DNA of 64,000 nt, taken from contig NZ_FOSB01000002.1 of assembly GCF_900114165.1 (NCBI RefSeq), positions 496,001-560,000 on the forward strand, in the 5' to 3' direction. Made by a program: the position numbers and the translations under genes. This DNA comes from Halobacillus dabanensis (GTDB lineage: Bacteria > Bacillota > Bacilli > Bacillales > Halobacillaceae). The notes below the pieces were generated by a model. It was given only the letters and a program-made list of their open reading frames with translations, did not search any database and had not been told where the DNA came from. Position 1 is the first letter of the stretch, and each line of letters opens with the position of its first letter. Shown in pieces: positions 26,459 through 35,399 of this stretch.

Positions 26459-26923
26459 TTACAAATCCAACAAAAGATAAACATCCATTTCTCCCGCATT
26501 TTCGACCGTAATTGGTATATGCAGACCATCTTTAAAACCACTCATGATGGTATCTCCCTGTAGTATGGTGGGAGAAGTGATGTCTGACTTGATTTCCTTT
26601 TCCATGACTTTTGTAGCCATACCGCCTGCAATCATATTTCCTAACTCCCCACTAAAGGAAAGCAGCATATCTCCTTCCGGTGTCATGCCAAACATCTCTT
26701 TTCCAATCCTCCCAAAAAAGGCCCGTTCACCCACCAGGACCATTTTTCCTTTCACATCCCCGATGATCCCTATTAAAACCCCGTATTCCAGTTTTACTAC
26801 TTGTTCCGATGATGTAGGGGCATGGAAATCAAGTTGCAATGGAATGACATTTTCGATGGAGCTAATGATACCACTTAATAAGTCTGTGGCTTGTTCGTGA
26901 AGCCGTTCTGTTGTCTCTAACAT
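26459..26923 (-). CDS. CheX/CheC-like chemotaxis phosphatase
   Basis: This 154-residue protein carries the CheC/CheX/FliY-type active-site pattern GELGNMIAGG (about residues 92-101) with the catalytic Glu and Asn. Only one such motif is present, as in CheX. The family dephosphorylates CheY-P and so helps adaptation. The start at 26923 (MLETTERL) follows AAAGGAGAAG; upstream codons in the frame lack a ribosome site. Operon with the chemoreceptor 35 bp downstream. A dedicated phosphatase beside one receptor is unusual and may give receptor-specific adaptation, which is inference. Confidence 0.85.
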   Translation of the reverse strand: MLETTERLHEQATDLLSGIISSIENVIPLQLDFHAPTSSEQVVKLEYGVLIGIIGDVKGKMVLVGERAFFGRIGKEMFGMTPEGDMLLSFSGELGNMIAGGMATKVMEKEIKSDITSPTILQGDTIMSGFKDGLHIPITVENAGEMDVYLLLDL

Positions 26924-27362
26924 TTGATCACTTCTCCTTTTCAATTTTGTATAGAAGACTTCGGCATGAGGGGAGATGGTTTCTCCACAGGAATAAAGTC
27001 TAGAAAAAAACATAAAAAAGGCCATCCTCACATGAGGATAGCCAATCGGTTAATCTGTTTCGGCAAAGGGGATTGCAGAAAATTGACTATCATGATGTAA
27101 AGTAGCCCTTACTCCAGCCCCCTGATATTGCATTTTATCCTTTTGACTTTACTATCCGTATGTATGATTTTCGTTCTAATTATCTACGAGACCCCAACGT
27201 TCCAATCTACCTACATGCCTCTTACGTCTTTATCTCTAATTTCAGGTGGCTCTATACTATATATCGACAAAGGTGTTTATTTTTACAGATTTAAAAATAA
27301 TTCCTTGTAAATTCATTGGACAAAAAAATTAATACTTCAAAGCTTAAACATCTGATGGTGTC

Positions 27363-27402
27363 CATTCTCTAGCTTATTAACGCAGCGGGGGGGCAGGCAC
27401 AT
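27363..27402 (+). repeat. Short dispersed repeat, copy 2
   Basis: CTAGCTTATTAACGCAGC followed by GGGGGGGCAGGCACATTAAT. It lies in the 27032-27480 spacer, just upstream of the PadR promoter. A short frame at 27128-27310 in the same spacer lacks a ribosome site. Confidence 0.7.
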
Positions 27403-27427
27403 TAATTACATCAAATAACATATTACT

Positions 27428-27465
27428 TTGACAGACACAGTAATATGTTATACATTGTATTACAA
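27428..27465 (+). promoter_or_regulatory. Promoter and overlapping dyad of the PadR operon
   Basis: TTGACA (27428-27433) with TACATT (27451-27456) 17 bp later. The interval GTAATATGTTATACAT to TGTATTAC is an imperfect inverted repeat with a central ATGT-TAT-ACAT. PadR proteins bind ATGT/ACAT dyads, so this is a probable autoregulatory operator. Confidence 0.7.
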
Positions 27466-27480
27466 GGAGGTGATGGTACG

Positions 27481-27840
27481 TTGACAAAGAAAATTTCTAC
27501 AGACCTCATTCGCGGTCACACAGATTCGATCGTTTTGAACATTCTCTACCAACAAGATAGCTATGGTTATGAAATTTACAAAACGATTCTCGAACTGAGC
27601 GAGGGGCAGTATGAACTGAAGGAAGCCACACTGTACACAGCTTTCCGGCGGCTACAGAAAGAGGGCCTGATCGCTTCCTACTGGGGAGATGAATCACAGG
27701 GCGGGCGACGCAAGTACTACCGGATTACAGAAGAAGGAATCGAACGTTTCGAACAAAACAAGAAGGATTGGGAATTTGCGAAAGAAATATTAAACAAATT
27801 GATTGGAGGAGGAATCAACCCAAATGACACAAAAGAATAA
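27481..27840 (+). CDS. PadR-family transcriptional regulator
   Basis: This 119-residue PadR winged-helix protein has the N-terminal IRGHTDSIVLNIL start helix, YGYEIYK near residue 32, the TLYTAFRRL recognition helix and GGRRKYYRIT wing. The TTG at 27481 is used as the start since AAGGAGGTGAT is just upstream and no ATG fits. PadR regulators repress multidrug or stress exporters until a ligand binds. The following three genes (membrane protein, FtsX-like permease, ATPase) form one overlapping operon with it and are the natural targets. Confidence 0.9.
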   Translation: MTKKISTDLIRGHTDSIVLNILYQQDSYGYEIYKTILELSEGQYELKEATLYTAFRRLQKEGLIASYWGDESQGGRRKYYRITEEGIERFEQNKKDWEFAKEILNKLIGGGINPNDTKE

Positions 27841-28492
27841 AACAGATAAGAAAATCCAGAATTATCTCGACCGGGAGTTTGCCGGAATCGGGGAAAGCCA
27901 GCAATTATTTGAGTTGAAAGAGGAACTTTATATGAACCTCAAAGAAAAAGTAAGAGATTTTGAAAAAGAAGGAAAAACAGAGGATGAAGCCTTTAAAGAA
28001 GCCATCAGTTCGATGGGGGATTTGAGCGGGCTTAAAGAAGATATGCGGCAAATCGGTGATGACCATACGAAGAAAGCTGTTTATACATCGATGGCGTCCC
28101 GCGTTTCAACCGCAGGTTTAATCATAGGCATTCTTGTGATCGTCTTTGGTGCGTTGACTTCAGCTATGTTGTATTTTATGGATCTCCCAGGAGAAGCGGT
28201 GTTCGGCCCATCCATATTCATTGTCGTAGGTGGGGCGATCGTAACTTACAGTGTCTTAACACGTGAAACGGCCGCCAAGTATGCGATGAATAAAATCAGA
28301 GCGCTTCTTTACGCATTGGCGATAGGATTACTTTTATTCAGCTTGAGTGTTGCACTCCTTTCTGGTATGGCTACTGGCGAAGTGTTCGTAGCGATCAGTT
28401 CTTTCATGGTGTTTTTCATTATAGGTCTTGGACTGCTTTTAGGTCTGCTCTTTTCTAAAGGCACCGATCGAACCAAAGGAAGAATGGGGTGA
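27824..28492 (+). CDS. Membrane protein with N-terminal permease-prefix domain
   Basis: This 222-residue protein has a soluble helical N-terminal domain of about 85 residues (FAGIGESQQLFELKEEL, AFKEAISSMGDL), typical of the permease prefix/DUF1700-like domain found in PadR operons, followed by four hydrophobic helices. It overlaps padR by 17 bp and has a GGAGG site. Such proteins accompany PadR-regulated ABC exporters; their biochemical role is not settled. Confidence 0.82.
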   Translation: MTQKNKTDKKIQNYLDREFAGIGESQQLFELKEELYMNLKEKVRDFEKEGKTEDEAFKEAISSMGDLSGLKEDMRQIGDDHTKKAVYTSMASRVSTAGLIIGILVIVFGALTSAMLYFMDLPGEAVFGPSIFIVVGGAIVTYSVLTRETAAKYAMNKIRALLYALAIGLLLFSLSVALLSGMATGEVFVAISSFMVFFIIGLGLLLGLLFSKGTDRTKGRMG

Positions 28493-28498
28493 ATTGGT

Positions 28499-29566
28499 AT
28501 GTTTTTAGCTTTAAAAGAAATGAAGCGAGCCAAACTCCGATATATTTTGCTAAGCCTGATCATGGTTTCGATTTTGTTTTTAGTATTTTTCATGACAGGG
28601 CTTGCTAATGGTTTGTCCTTTGCTGATAGTTCTTCCTTACAAAAAATCAAGGCAGACTATATTGTGACGAACGAAGAAGCAGAAGGTGCGGTCATCAATT
28701 CTGAGCTGACTCAAGAGCAATTCAAGGAAATCAGCAGCTCTATAGAAGAACCTGCTTCTCCACTATCACTGACGATGTCGACTATTACGGGAAAAGAAAA
28801 TCAAAAAGATACCGATATGATTTATTTTTCCGTCGACCCTGAACACTACGCTGACCTTCCCATCATAGAAGGAAAGAATATTAGTGAAATAACAGGCAAG
28901 GAAGTATTGGTTAATGAAAGTTTCAAAAAAGATGGATATGAATTGAACGATCGACTCATCGATGAGAGTACAGAGAAAACGATGACCATTGCAGGTTTTA
29001 TCGAAAATCAAACGTACTCTTTTCTTCCAGTCATCTATTCTGATATTGATTCAGGAATCCATCCAACGAAAAGCAATGAGGGTATCTACAATGCCGTCGT
29101 ATATAACGGGGCAAAAACAGATATAGCAGGCTTCGATACTTCAACGAATGAAGAAGCAGTTCAATCGATGCCGGGATATTCGGAAACGCAAGGCTCTTTC
29201 ACCGTCATGAAAGTATTCATGTTCATCATTTCCGCCTTTGTGTCCGCAGTATTTTTCTATGTCATGACCATCCAAAAAACGAACCAGTTCGGTGTTTTAA
29301 AAGCGATGGGAGCAACGACGTTTTATATCTCAAAAAGCATCGTCACTCAAGTACTGCTTCTTACACTGTTCAGCTTATCCGCCAGTGCTACAGCTGTTGT
29401 AGGAATGGCGCAAATCCTGCCTGAGGGCGTCCCTTTTCAAGCATCCGTTTCATTGGTACTCGTAACAGGCGCTGTATTCATCCTTTTGAATTTAGCAGGA
29501 TCTCTTCTTTCCTTATATAAAGTGACAAAAATAGATCCATTAGAAGCAATCGGGAGGAGTGAATGA
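28499..29566 (+). CDS. FtsX-like ABC transporter permease
   Basis: This 355-residue MacB/FtsX-type permease has one N-terminal helix (about residues 16-38), a large extracellular domain to about 235, then three C-terminal helices with the FtsX motif (FGVLKAMGATTFYISKSI). These permeases do not carry substrates through a channel in the usual way; they drive export or mechanical signalling together with an ATPase. It ends in an ATGA-type overlap with the ATPase gene. The single FtsX domain implies a homodimer. Confidence 0.88.
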   Translation: MFLALKEMKRAKLRYILLSLIMVSILFLVFFMTGLANGLSFADSSSLQKIKADYIVTNEEAEGAVINSELTQEQFKEISSSIEEPASPLSLTMSTITGKENQKDTDMIYFSVDPEHYADLPIIEGKNISEITGKEVLVNESFKKDGYELNDRLIDESTEKTMTIAGFIENQTYSFLPVIYSDIDSGIHPTKSNEGIYNAVVYNGAKTDIAGFDTSTNEEAVQSMPGYSETQGSFTVMKVFMFIISAFVSAVFFYVMTIQKTNQFGVLKAMGATTFYISKSIVTQVLLLTLFSLSASATAVVGMAQILPEGVPFQASVSLVLVTGAVFILLNLAGSLLSLYKVTKIDPLEAIGRSE

Positions 29567-30291
29567 TCATGTCCGAAGAAATCCTGACGCTACAGCACTT
29601 ATCGAAGTTCTTTCCAGATGGCGATCGCACCATCACAGTCTTAGACGATATCTCACTCTCCATGAAAGAAGGGGAATTCGTGGCCATCGTCGGTCCATCC
29701 GGTTCTGGAAAAAGTACCTTATTATCGATCATCGGTGCTTTACTGACCCCAACGAAGGGAAAAGTTATCTTAGACGGGAAAGATATTTCGGCTTTCAAGC
29801 CAGCCCAATTGACTGCTACACGAGCCAGTAACATTGGATTCATCTTTCAGTCACCGAATTTAATCCCTTACTTGACGATTAAGGATCAACTTCTATTAAT
29901 AGGAAAAATCAATAACATCAACAAAAAGGCGAACCGAAATAAAATGAATGAATTGGTCCGGGAGTTAGGATTGGAACATCGAGTGAACAACTATCCAAGC
30001 AGTCTTTCAGGTGGGGAAAAGCAAAGAGTTGCGATAGGAAGGGCTTTTATGAATGATCCGAAAATCATCCTAGCTGACGAACCTACCGCAAGTTTAGACA
30101 CCGAGCGAGGCAGAACAGTCGTTGAAAAGATAGCTTATGAAGTGAAAACGAGAAGGAAAGCTGCCATTATGGTCACCCATGATGAAAGAATGTTGGGGGT
30201 ATGTGACCGCGTTTTGCATATGGAAGACGGGAAACTGATCGAAGATAACCAAGCAGAAAAAAAGAACCACCCTACGCCTGCCCAGACATAA
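29563..30291 (+). CDS. ABC transporter ATP-binding protein (MacB/LolD type)
   Basis: This 242-residue ATPase has a Walker A GPSGSGKST (near residue 45), Q-loop FQSPNL, signature LSGGEKQRVAIGRA, Walker B ILADEPTA and H-loop THD. It energises the FtsX-like permease of the same operon, whose stop codon overlaps its start. The last codons, reading NHPTPAQT, lie inside a dispersed repeat (30261-30334), so the C-terminal tail seems to have been replaced by the repeat. Confidence 0.93.
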   Translation: MIMSEEILTLQHLSKFFPDGDRTITVLDDISLSMKEGEFVAIVGPSGSGKSTLLSIIGALLTPTKGKVILDGKDISAFKPAQLTATRASNIGFIFQSPNLIPYLTIKDQLLLIGKINNINKKANRNKMNELVRELGLEHRVNNYPSSLSGGEKQRVAIGRAFMNDPKIILADEPTASLDTERGRTVVEKIAYEVKTRRKAAIMVTHDERMLGVCDRVLHMEDGKLIEDNQAEKKNHPTPAQT

Positions 30292-30334
30292 GGTGGAATC
30301 AACCACTTTAATGAAAGTGATAAAGAGAAGTGTT
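30261..30334 (+). repeat. Dispersed element of the second type, copy A
   Basis: Starts with an A-rich run, then CCACCCTACGCCTG, AGACATAAGGTGG and GTGATAAAGAGAAGTGTT. The CCACC/GGTGG arms form a hairpin. It is closely matched at 54821-54891. Here it overlaps the 3' end of the ABC ATPase gene. Confidence 0.75.
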
Positions 30335-30355
30335 GGCGCACTTCTCTTTTTTCTA
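30322..30355 (+). terminator. Terminator of the PadR-ABC operon
   Basis: AAAGAGAAGTG (30322-30332) pairs with CACTTCTCTTT (30339-30349) around TTGGCG, then a T tract. Confidence 0.9.
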
Positions 30356-30488
30356 TCATAAAATAAATTCAATTTTCCATCCAGATACCGGGGTTCTACC
30401 TTCACTTCTTAATTGAAAAGCGCTGTCCTCTTCCCCGTTTAAAACTCGCATAACATCTGTATATAGGCAATCCTCTTAATGTTACGCC

Positions 30489-30528
30489 ACCCTTTAGTTT
30501 TCTATTCTACCAGGGTCAGACTTCAAGA
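30489..30528 (+). repeat. Short dispersed repeat, diverged copy 3
   Basis: CACCCTTTAGTTTTCTATTC then CCAGGGTCAGACTTCAAG. It overlaps the stop codon of the YesL-like gene and is more diverged than the other copies. Confidence 0.5.
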
Positions 30529-31118
30529 TTTATCTCTTGGTCAAGTAAACCATAGGCCACCCACATAATATATGCTAATGGAGCGCTGATTCCCACAAAG
30601 ATGACTGTCCCAGGGAAGTAAGAGGAGACTAGATAAATTACAACTATGCAGGCGGCTATAGATATTGTACGAATCGGTTTGACGAATCCAATAATGAATG
30701 CAAATTGAAAATATTTAAACAAAGGAAGGTCATAATGCACATATACCGGGAAAAGATAAACAGCAATAATAAAGTACAAAATGAACAAGAAAACAAATCC
30801 ATACTTCATAAACTCCTGTAGTAAGCCATCCATTTGGAGGATGAATTGCACGTCAGCATATAATAAAAATCCCATTATAACTAAGATATACCCTAGTATA
30901 TTCGCTTGCCAGAAGTCCTTTTTAACATAGGTAACAAATTGCCGAAAGAATTTTTCATCATTTCCTCTTGACCATTGCCGAACAACAGCGAACAAAGCTA
31001 CTGTTGCAGGAAACAGACCAAAAACCCCCATTCCAACAATAGTAATAAATATCCAATAAAAGTTCAGTAACGTTATTTTCATGATGAAATCTGACATACG
31101 ATAAATCCTCTGGGCCAT
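30516..31118 (-). CDS. YesL-like (DUF624) membrane protein
   Basis: This 200-residue protein has five or six hydrophobic helices and the DUF624 N-terminal pattern (NFYWIFITIVGMGVFGLFPAT). YesL-like proteins are often found beside carbohydrate ABC transporters and hydrolases in Bacillus and Paenibacillus. Here it precedes the fructosamine genes on the same strand order, but a terminator at 31253-31281 separates them. GGAGGGTGATGG lies before the ATG at 31118. Role unknown. Confidence 0.82.
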   Translation of the reverse strand: MAQRIYRMSDFIMKITLLNFYWIFITIVGMGVFGLFPATVALFAVVRQWSRGNDEKFFRQFVTYVKKDFWQANILGYILVIMGFLLYADVQFILQMDGLLQEFMKYGFVFLFILYFIIAVYLFPVYVHYDLPLFKYFQFAFIIGFVKPIRTISIAACIVVIYLVSSYFPGTVIFVGISAPLAYIMWVAYGLLDQEINLEV

Positions 31119-31252
31119 CCATCACCCTCCTAGCTGTACGATATTTCAAAAATTCCAAATCTTCTCTCCAATAGCATACCACAATATTTCACCCACATTG
31201 GTCACTCACCTGCCTCCACCTACCAAAGTCACCATGTTAAATCAACAACAAA

Positions 31253-31281
31253 GGAGAGTCATGCTCTAATGTCGACTCTCC
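31253..31281 (-). terminator. Terminator of the fructosamine catabolic operon
   Basis: On the minus strand GGAGAGTC and GACTCTCC pair around 12 bases, followed by TTTGTTGTT. It is just beyond the epimerase gene. Confidence 0.8.
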
Positions 31282-31294
31282 CAAACCAGCCTTA

Positions 31295-32128
31295 TTAAGT
31301 AGATTTTTCCAGCACATTCTTTATCCTATTCAAACTCTTTACCACACCCGCTTCTGGGTCTGATGTGTACTTGGAACCGATAAGCTCTAATGTCAGGTAA
31401 CCCTCATAGCCATTTTCTTCCACAACCTTTAAATAGTCAGCTAGTGGAAGGTTTCCGTCGCCCCAGGCCAAATGTGCATGGTGTTGGTTCGTGTCAACGA
31501 GATGAATATGGATTAAATCCTTACCAAACTCCGCGAAGTATCTTTTCAGACTTTCACCACTTAGAGCCATCGGGACAGTATCCACCATTGCTTTCAGGTT
31601 AGGAGAATTCACTTCAGTAAGCATCCGCTTCAGTGTAGGCAGGTCAGTAACAAGGTTAGATTCATAGGTTGATAGCGGTTCCAGCGCGAGGGTAACCCCT
31701 TTTTCCTCCGCACTCTTCGTCAATTTTTCAAATGAATCGCGGGCTCTCACCCAACCCTCTTCCATATCCTCATCGAAATAACCCAGCCCAGCAGTTACTA
31801 GCATTTTGTCTACTTCAAGCGAATGACAAATATCTAAACACCGAGTAAAGTAATCCAAGCTTCTTGTTCGCATCATTTCATCTTCAGCACCTAAGCTAAT
31901 CGGATACATACATTGCTCCGGTGTGAAGAAGTTGATCGTTAAATCACGGTCCCGGATTTTTTTCCGTGTTTCTTGAATTTTCTGGTGAGTAAGGTCTTCC
32001 AGATAGAAATGCGGCGCACCGCCCCAAAGTTCAATAGAGGGGATCTCAAGCTTAGCCATCGAATCCAGGAACATCTCAAAAGAATATCTGTAATAAGTAA
32101 TATTCATTCCAGCAATTTTATTGATCAT
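31295..32128 (-). CDS. frlC: FrlC-like fructosamine epimerase (TIM-barrel)
   Basis: This 277-residue xylose-isomerase-like TIM-barrel protein has probable metal ligands in ALEPLS, MVDTVP, HIHLVDT and LTLELIG. Its overall sequence resembles E. coli FrlC, which interconverts fructoselysine and psicoselysine (3-epimerisation). It lies at the end of a minus-strand operon with two SIS deglycases and a PfkB kinase, which supports this reading. An equivalent is absent from the B. subtilis frlBONMD operon, so this locus combines E. coli-like and Bacillus-like parts. Confidence 0.78.
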   Translation of the reverse strand: MINKIAGMNITYYRYSFEMFLDSMAKLEIPSIELWGGAPHFYLEDLTHQKIQETRKKIRDRDLTINFFTPEQCMYPISLGAEDEMMRTRSLDYFTRCLDICHSLEVDKMLVTAGLGYFDEDMEEGWVRARDSFEKLTKSAEEKGVTLALEPLSTYESNLVTDLPTLKRMLTEVNSPNLKAMVDTVPMALSGESLKRYFAEFGKDLIHIHLVDTNQHHAHLAWGDGNLPLADYLKVVEENGYEGYLTLELIGSKYTSDPEAGVVKSLNRIKNVLEKST

Positions 32129-32149
32129 ATGCCCTCCTTAGTCAGCTAA

Positions 32150-32992
32150 TCATAGATTATTTTTCACAAAACCATTTTTCTCTACACCATAGCCAAAGGC
32201 GCCATAATCACCGCAAGTTTGAACTGCCGCAACTGCTCCTTCGTGCATTGCTTTTTGAATATCTTGATGCTCATAATACTTCGTGAGCAGCATGGAAATA
32301 TACGAATCCCCTGCACCTAAGGTATCGACTACCTCACCTTCCACGATCGGTTGTTCATATAACTCATCATCGACCAAGAATAATGACCCCTTCGAGCCAC
32401 GAGTCAGCCCAACCTTTTTCACACCTAGTTTCTGGACGTGTTTCATTAAATCGATACATTCTTCCTTAGAAAGATCCCCTCCAGAGAAAAATCCGAACTC
32501 CAAATACGGACAGACTGCCTTTAAGTACTCCTCATCACGACGAGTGGAAAAGTCAAAGGAAATCGAGATAATTTCTGCTAGGTCTTCTAAATCTTTTTCG
32601 ATGTGACTAAATACACTCGTATGAAGCAGGTCATGCTCCTTAATGAACTCTACAATATTTTTGTTGAAATTCAGTTTCAATTGGGATTGGATACTAAATT
32701 CTTTATTAGAGCCAACAAAAATCCGATCCCCTTGCTCATCTAACGTGACTCTCGCTTCTCCATTCACACCAATAGCCTGAAGGACATGAGTAACATCTAT
32801 ATTTTCTGCTCTTAACGTATCCAGTACATGATTACCTGCTTGATCATTCCCAACCAGCCCAACATACGAGCTTTTTTCTACTCCATAACGTTTACAAAAA
32901 ACCGCCACATTGAGAGCATTACCACCTGGGAACATTTCTCCACGATCTTCATAAAAATCTACTACATTATCACCAATTCCTATTATTTTCAT
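32150..32992 (-). CDS. frlD: FrlD-like fructosamine 6-kinase (PfkB family)
   Basis: This 280-residue PfkB/ribokinase-fold kinase has the first signature GGNALNVAV (about 23-31) and the second DTLGAGDSY (about 228-236) with the catalytic Asp in GAGD. Its short length and the HTSVFSHIEKD segment fit the FrlD branch, which phosphorylates O6 of the fructosyl part of an Amadori compound. Product: a 6-phosphofructosamine, the substrate of the deglycases upstream. It sits between the FrlB-type and FrlC-type genes. Confidence 0.85.
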   Translation of the reverse strand: MKIIGIGDNVVDFYEDRGEMFPGGNALNVAVFCKRYGVEKSSYVGLVGNDQAGNHVLDTLRAENIDVTHVLQAIGVNGEARVTLDEQGDRIFVGSNKEFSIQSQLKLNFNKNIVEFIKEHDLLHTSVFSHIEKDLEDLAEIISISFDFSTRRDEEYLKAVCPYLEFGFFSGGDLSKEECIDLMKHVQKLGVKKVGLTRGSKGSLFLVDDELYEQPIVEGEVVDTLGAGDSYISMLLTKYYEHQDIQKAMHEGAVAAVQTCGDYGAFGYGVEKNGFVKNNL

Positions 32993-33069
32993 CCTGACAC
33001 CTCTTCCCTATCGGCTTGAAATTCTACGTTCATTAAATTATATATTAACAGAAAACAGAAACTATAGAG

Positions 33070-33106
33070 TTATACCCATCGATTGGTCTTCAACCGATGG
33101 GTATAA
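33070..33106. other. Perfect 12-bp intra-operon stem-loop between frlB and frlD
   Basis: TTATACCCATCG (33070-33081) is the reverse complement of CGATGGGTATAA (33095-33106). No T tract follows on the minus strand, so it is probably an mRNA stability or partial-termination element. Confidence 0.75.
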
Positions 33107-33129
33107 CTGGTCCATTTTCAAGGTAGAGC

Positions 33130-34125
33130 TTAATATTCTACTTTCCACATATATCTTCTAGTACTTAGTGGATGATTACGCTCCTCCGCTAACGCTTCTG
33201 CATAACGACGAAGCAGACGATCAAAGATTGCCGGAACAACATAGCCCTTAACAGAGTCACTGATCCCTTCTAAATCTAACTCTTTCGCATCAACTACCTC
33301 CAGCTTTTCACCATATTTCTTGGAGAACGTCAGCGCTCTTTCTTCTAGCGGACGAGTTTCATCTAGTCCTAGTAAAATCAGGAAAGGTGTTTCTTTATCA
33401 AGAATTTCAAAAGGTCCATGGAAGTATTCTCCTGCGTGGATTGCATTAGAGTGAATCCATTGCATTTCCATTAGGAAACAGCTAGTAAATGAGTATGCCG
33501 GCCCGTAGTTTCCACCGCTTGCTAATGTATAGATATTGGATTCATCCTTGTATTTCTTCGCAAACTCTTTTACTTTTGGTGCAAATTGCTTTTCTGCCTT
33601 TTGGAAGACATCCTCCAGGTTATGCAAGCTCTCCACTGTGTCAGCGAACTTTTTGTTACCTTCTTTTACATATAGAACACCCATCGTAAGCTGAATCATA
33701 ATTGCTTGGTTAGTATTAACTGCAATTAAATCCGGGAACCACCCATATTCCACAACAAACTCCGCATTCTGTGCAAGTGGAGATTCTGGTTCATGAGTCA
33801 GCGCAATAGTAAGGGCGCCTTTGTTTCTAGCAAACTCCGCAGCTTCTACTGTTTCTGGAGTTGTTCCTGACATTGAGCATAAAATGACAAGTGATTTGTC
33901 GCCTAGTGTGTTCGGGTTACGGTGAATAAACTCGTTGGAGCTATAAAGATCCGAGCTAATTGCTACTGCCTCTCTGTCCATTAAGTATTTACTTGGGTAC
34001 ATCAGTGCAGATGAACCACCACATGCAACGAAGAATACCTTGTTAATGTCCCGTTTTTCTACCTCTTGTAATGCTAATTCAATGTGTGGATTGATCCCTT
34101 TCACTTCCGTGTTTTTTACAGCCAT
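33130..34125 (-). CDS. FrlB-type SIS-domain fructosamine-6-phosphate deglycase, copy 1
   Basis: This 331-residue protein has two SIS (sugar isomerase) domains: CGGSSALMYPSKY near residue 35, the SMSGTTPETVEAAE phosphate loop near 82, and HAGEYFHGPFEI near 220 with the probable catalytic Glu and His. FrlB-type deglycases split 6-phosphofructosamines into glucose 6-phosphate and the free amine or amino acid. It is paralogous to the neighbouring gene at 34218-35231. Which copy handles which amine is not readable. Confidence 0.85.
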   Translation of the reverse strand: MAVKNTEVKGINPHIELALQEVEKRDINKVFFVACGGSSALMYPSKYLMDREAVAISSDLYSSNEFIHRNPNTLGDKSLVILCSMSGTTPETVEAAEFARNKGALTIALTHEPESPLAQNAEFVVEYGWFPDLIAVNTNQAIMIQLTMGVLYVKEGNKKFADTVESLHNLEDVFQKAEKQFAPKVKEFAKKYKDESNIYTLASGGNYGPAYSFTSCFLMEMQWIHSNAIHAGEYFHGPFEILDKETPFLILLGLDETRPLEERALTFSKKYGEKLEVVDAKELDLEGISDSVKGYVVPAIFDRLLRRYAEALAEERNHPLSTRRYMWKVEY

Positions 34126-34217
34126 TCAAAAATCCCTCCAGTTATATTTTTCAAAAACTTACTATTTATAGTGCTCAATCTTGTGACTTGATTTTTATTT
34201 AAATCTACTAAACGGTA

Positions 34218-35231
34218 TTAATACTCTACTTTTCTGTAGTAGCGTCTTTTTTCTAATGAATGTCCACGTTTGTCCTCGAGATGAACACTGACTCGTTGCA
34301 AGAATGTGTTCATGATCAATGGCGATAGGTACTTTCTGAATTCTTGACTGATTCCACTTAATTCAAAGTCTGCTGTGTCAAATATGGTTAGTTTATTCGT
34401 ATATGTTTCACCAAAGTTCTCCACTCTTTCTAATAGAGGTCTTGTTTCGTCCTCCCCTTTAACAACGACAATACTGGTTTCTTCGTCAACGATTTCTAAA
34501 GTGCCATGGAAAAACTCTGCTGCATGGATAGACTTAGTCCGGATCCATTGCATTTCTTCTAATACACACATCGCATAAGAGTATGTTTTACCCCAAAGGT
34601 TACCAGCACCAGTAAATATATGATATTTTTCATCTTTATACTTTTCAGCAAACGCTTCCGCTTGTGCTTCCCCTTGTTCTTTTACACTGATTAACTGATC
34701 AGGGATGGTGACTAATTCATCTGCAAATTTTTCATAATGAGGGAAACTATCACGTTTATACATTAAGCGGAAAATAAGTAAATATAATTGGATGGCACTC
34801 GAATCTCCACCAAAGTCGTTCTCCGCATAGTTGGCGATTGGATAATCAACGGCATCTGCCAGGGGTGTACCTAATTCCCCTACCAATCCAATTGTAGTAG
34901 CACCTTTTTCCTTACAATATTCTGCCGCTGCTACAGTTTCTGGTGTTGTGCCGGATAAAGAATAAAGAATAACTAATGAATTCTCACTAAAGTGTTTATG
35001 ACCCATCACAGAGAACTCTGCTGCGATCTCTGCGTAAACCGGAATCGTAGAATTAGACTTCAGCATGTATTCAAATGGATACATGGCTGCGATCGTACCG
35101 CCAATTCCAATCAGAAATACATTTTCATAACCTTTATCGGATACCTCATCAATAACAGCTTCGATTCGGCCTCTTAAATTCACAGCCCCACCAGTTACCT
35201 GTAAATATTTCTCCTTATCAAAATTCAGCAT
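34218..35231 (-). CDS. FrlB-type SIS-domain fructosamine-6-phosphate deglycase, copy 2
   Basis: This 337-residue two-SIS-domain protein shares IGGTIAAMYPFEY, SLSGTTPETVAAAEYCKEKGA, HAAEFFHGTLEI and the C-terminal RRYYRKVEY with its neighbour, and is aligned over the whole length. Two deglycases in tandem recall the paired SIS proteins of glucosamine-type (gfr) pathways of enterobacteria, where they form a hetero-oligomer or act on distinct substrates. It is the first gene of the catabolic operon; AAAAGGAGG precedes the ATG at 35231. Divergent from the transport genes. Confidence 0.85.
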   Translation of the reverse strand: MLNFDKEKYLQVTGGAVNLRGRIEAVIDEVSDKGYENVFLIGIGGTIAAMYPFEYMLKSNSTIPVYAEIAAEFSVMGHKHFSENSLVILYSLSGTTPETVAAAEYCKEKGATTIGLVGELGTPLADAVDYPIANYAENDFGGDSSAIQLYLLIFRLMYKRDSFPHYEKFADELVTIPDQLISVKEQGEAQAEAFAEKYKDEKYHIFTGAGNLWGKTYSYAMCVLEEMQWIRTKSIHAAEFFHGTLEIVDEETSIVVVKGEDETRPLLERVENFGETYTNKLTIFDTADFELSGISQEFRKYLSPLIMNTFLQRVSVHLEDKRGHSLEKRRYYRKVEY

Positions 35232-35335
35232 TATTTTCCTCCTTTTATTTGACCATTACCTTCCGCTTAAAATAAACGCAATCACCGACCCCTTTGGATA
35301 CCACCGCCTAACCAAAACTTGTTATATAATGTTAT

Positions 35336-35345
35336 AAACACATCA
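35336..35345. promoter_or_regulatory. Candidate GntR (FrlR-like) operator 1
   Basis: ATAATGTTAT, found in inverted form at 35578-35587 and as ATAATATTAT at 39087-39096 before the regulator gene. Here it lies just downstream of the minus-strand promoter. Confidence 0.65.
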
Positions 35346-35351
35346 TAGTCC

Positions 35352-35381
35352 ACCCATTACAAATTAGTCAAGGTAATATTC
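35352..35381 (-). promoter_or_regulatory. Promoter of the fructosamine catabolic operon
   Basis: On the minus strand TTGACT (35376-35381) and TATGAT (35352-35357) are 18 bp apart, with operator 1 within the first transcribed bases. Confidence 0.65.
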
Positions 35382-35384
35382 TGA

Positions 35385-35399
35385 AAAATTTAATTATTG
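35385..35399. promoter_or_regulatory. CodY-like box
   Basis: AATATTCTGAAAAAT matches the CodY consensus AATTTTCWGAAAATT at 13 of 15 positions. It lies directly upstream of the catabolic promoter. The B. subtilis frl operon is known to be controlled by CodY. Confidence 0.65.

Noticed and set aside
27128-27310. A 60-codon plus-strand frame with two hydrophobic stretches
   Set aside because: Starts at TTG with no ribosome site and no conserved family that I recognise; it might be the remnant of a small membrane protein, but the evidence is too thin for a gene call.
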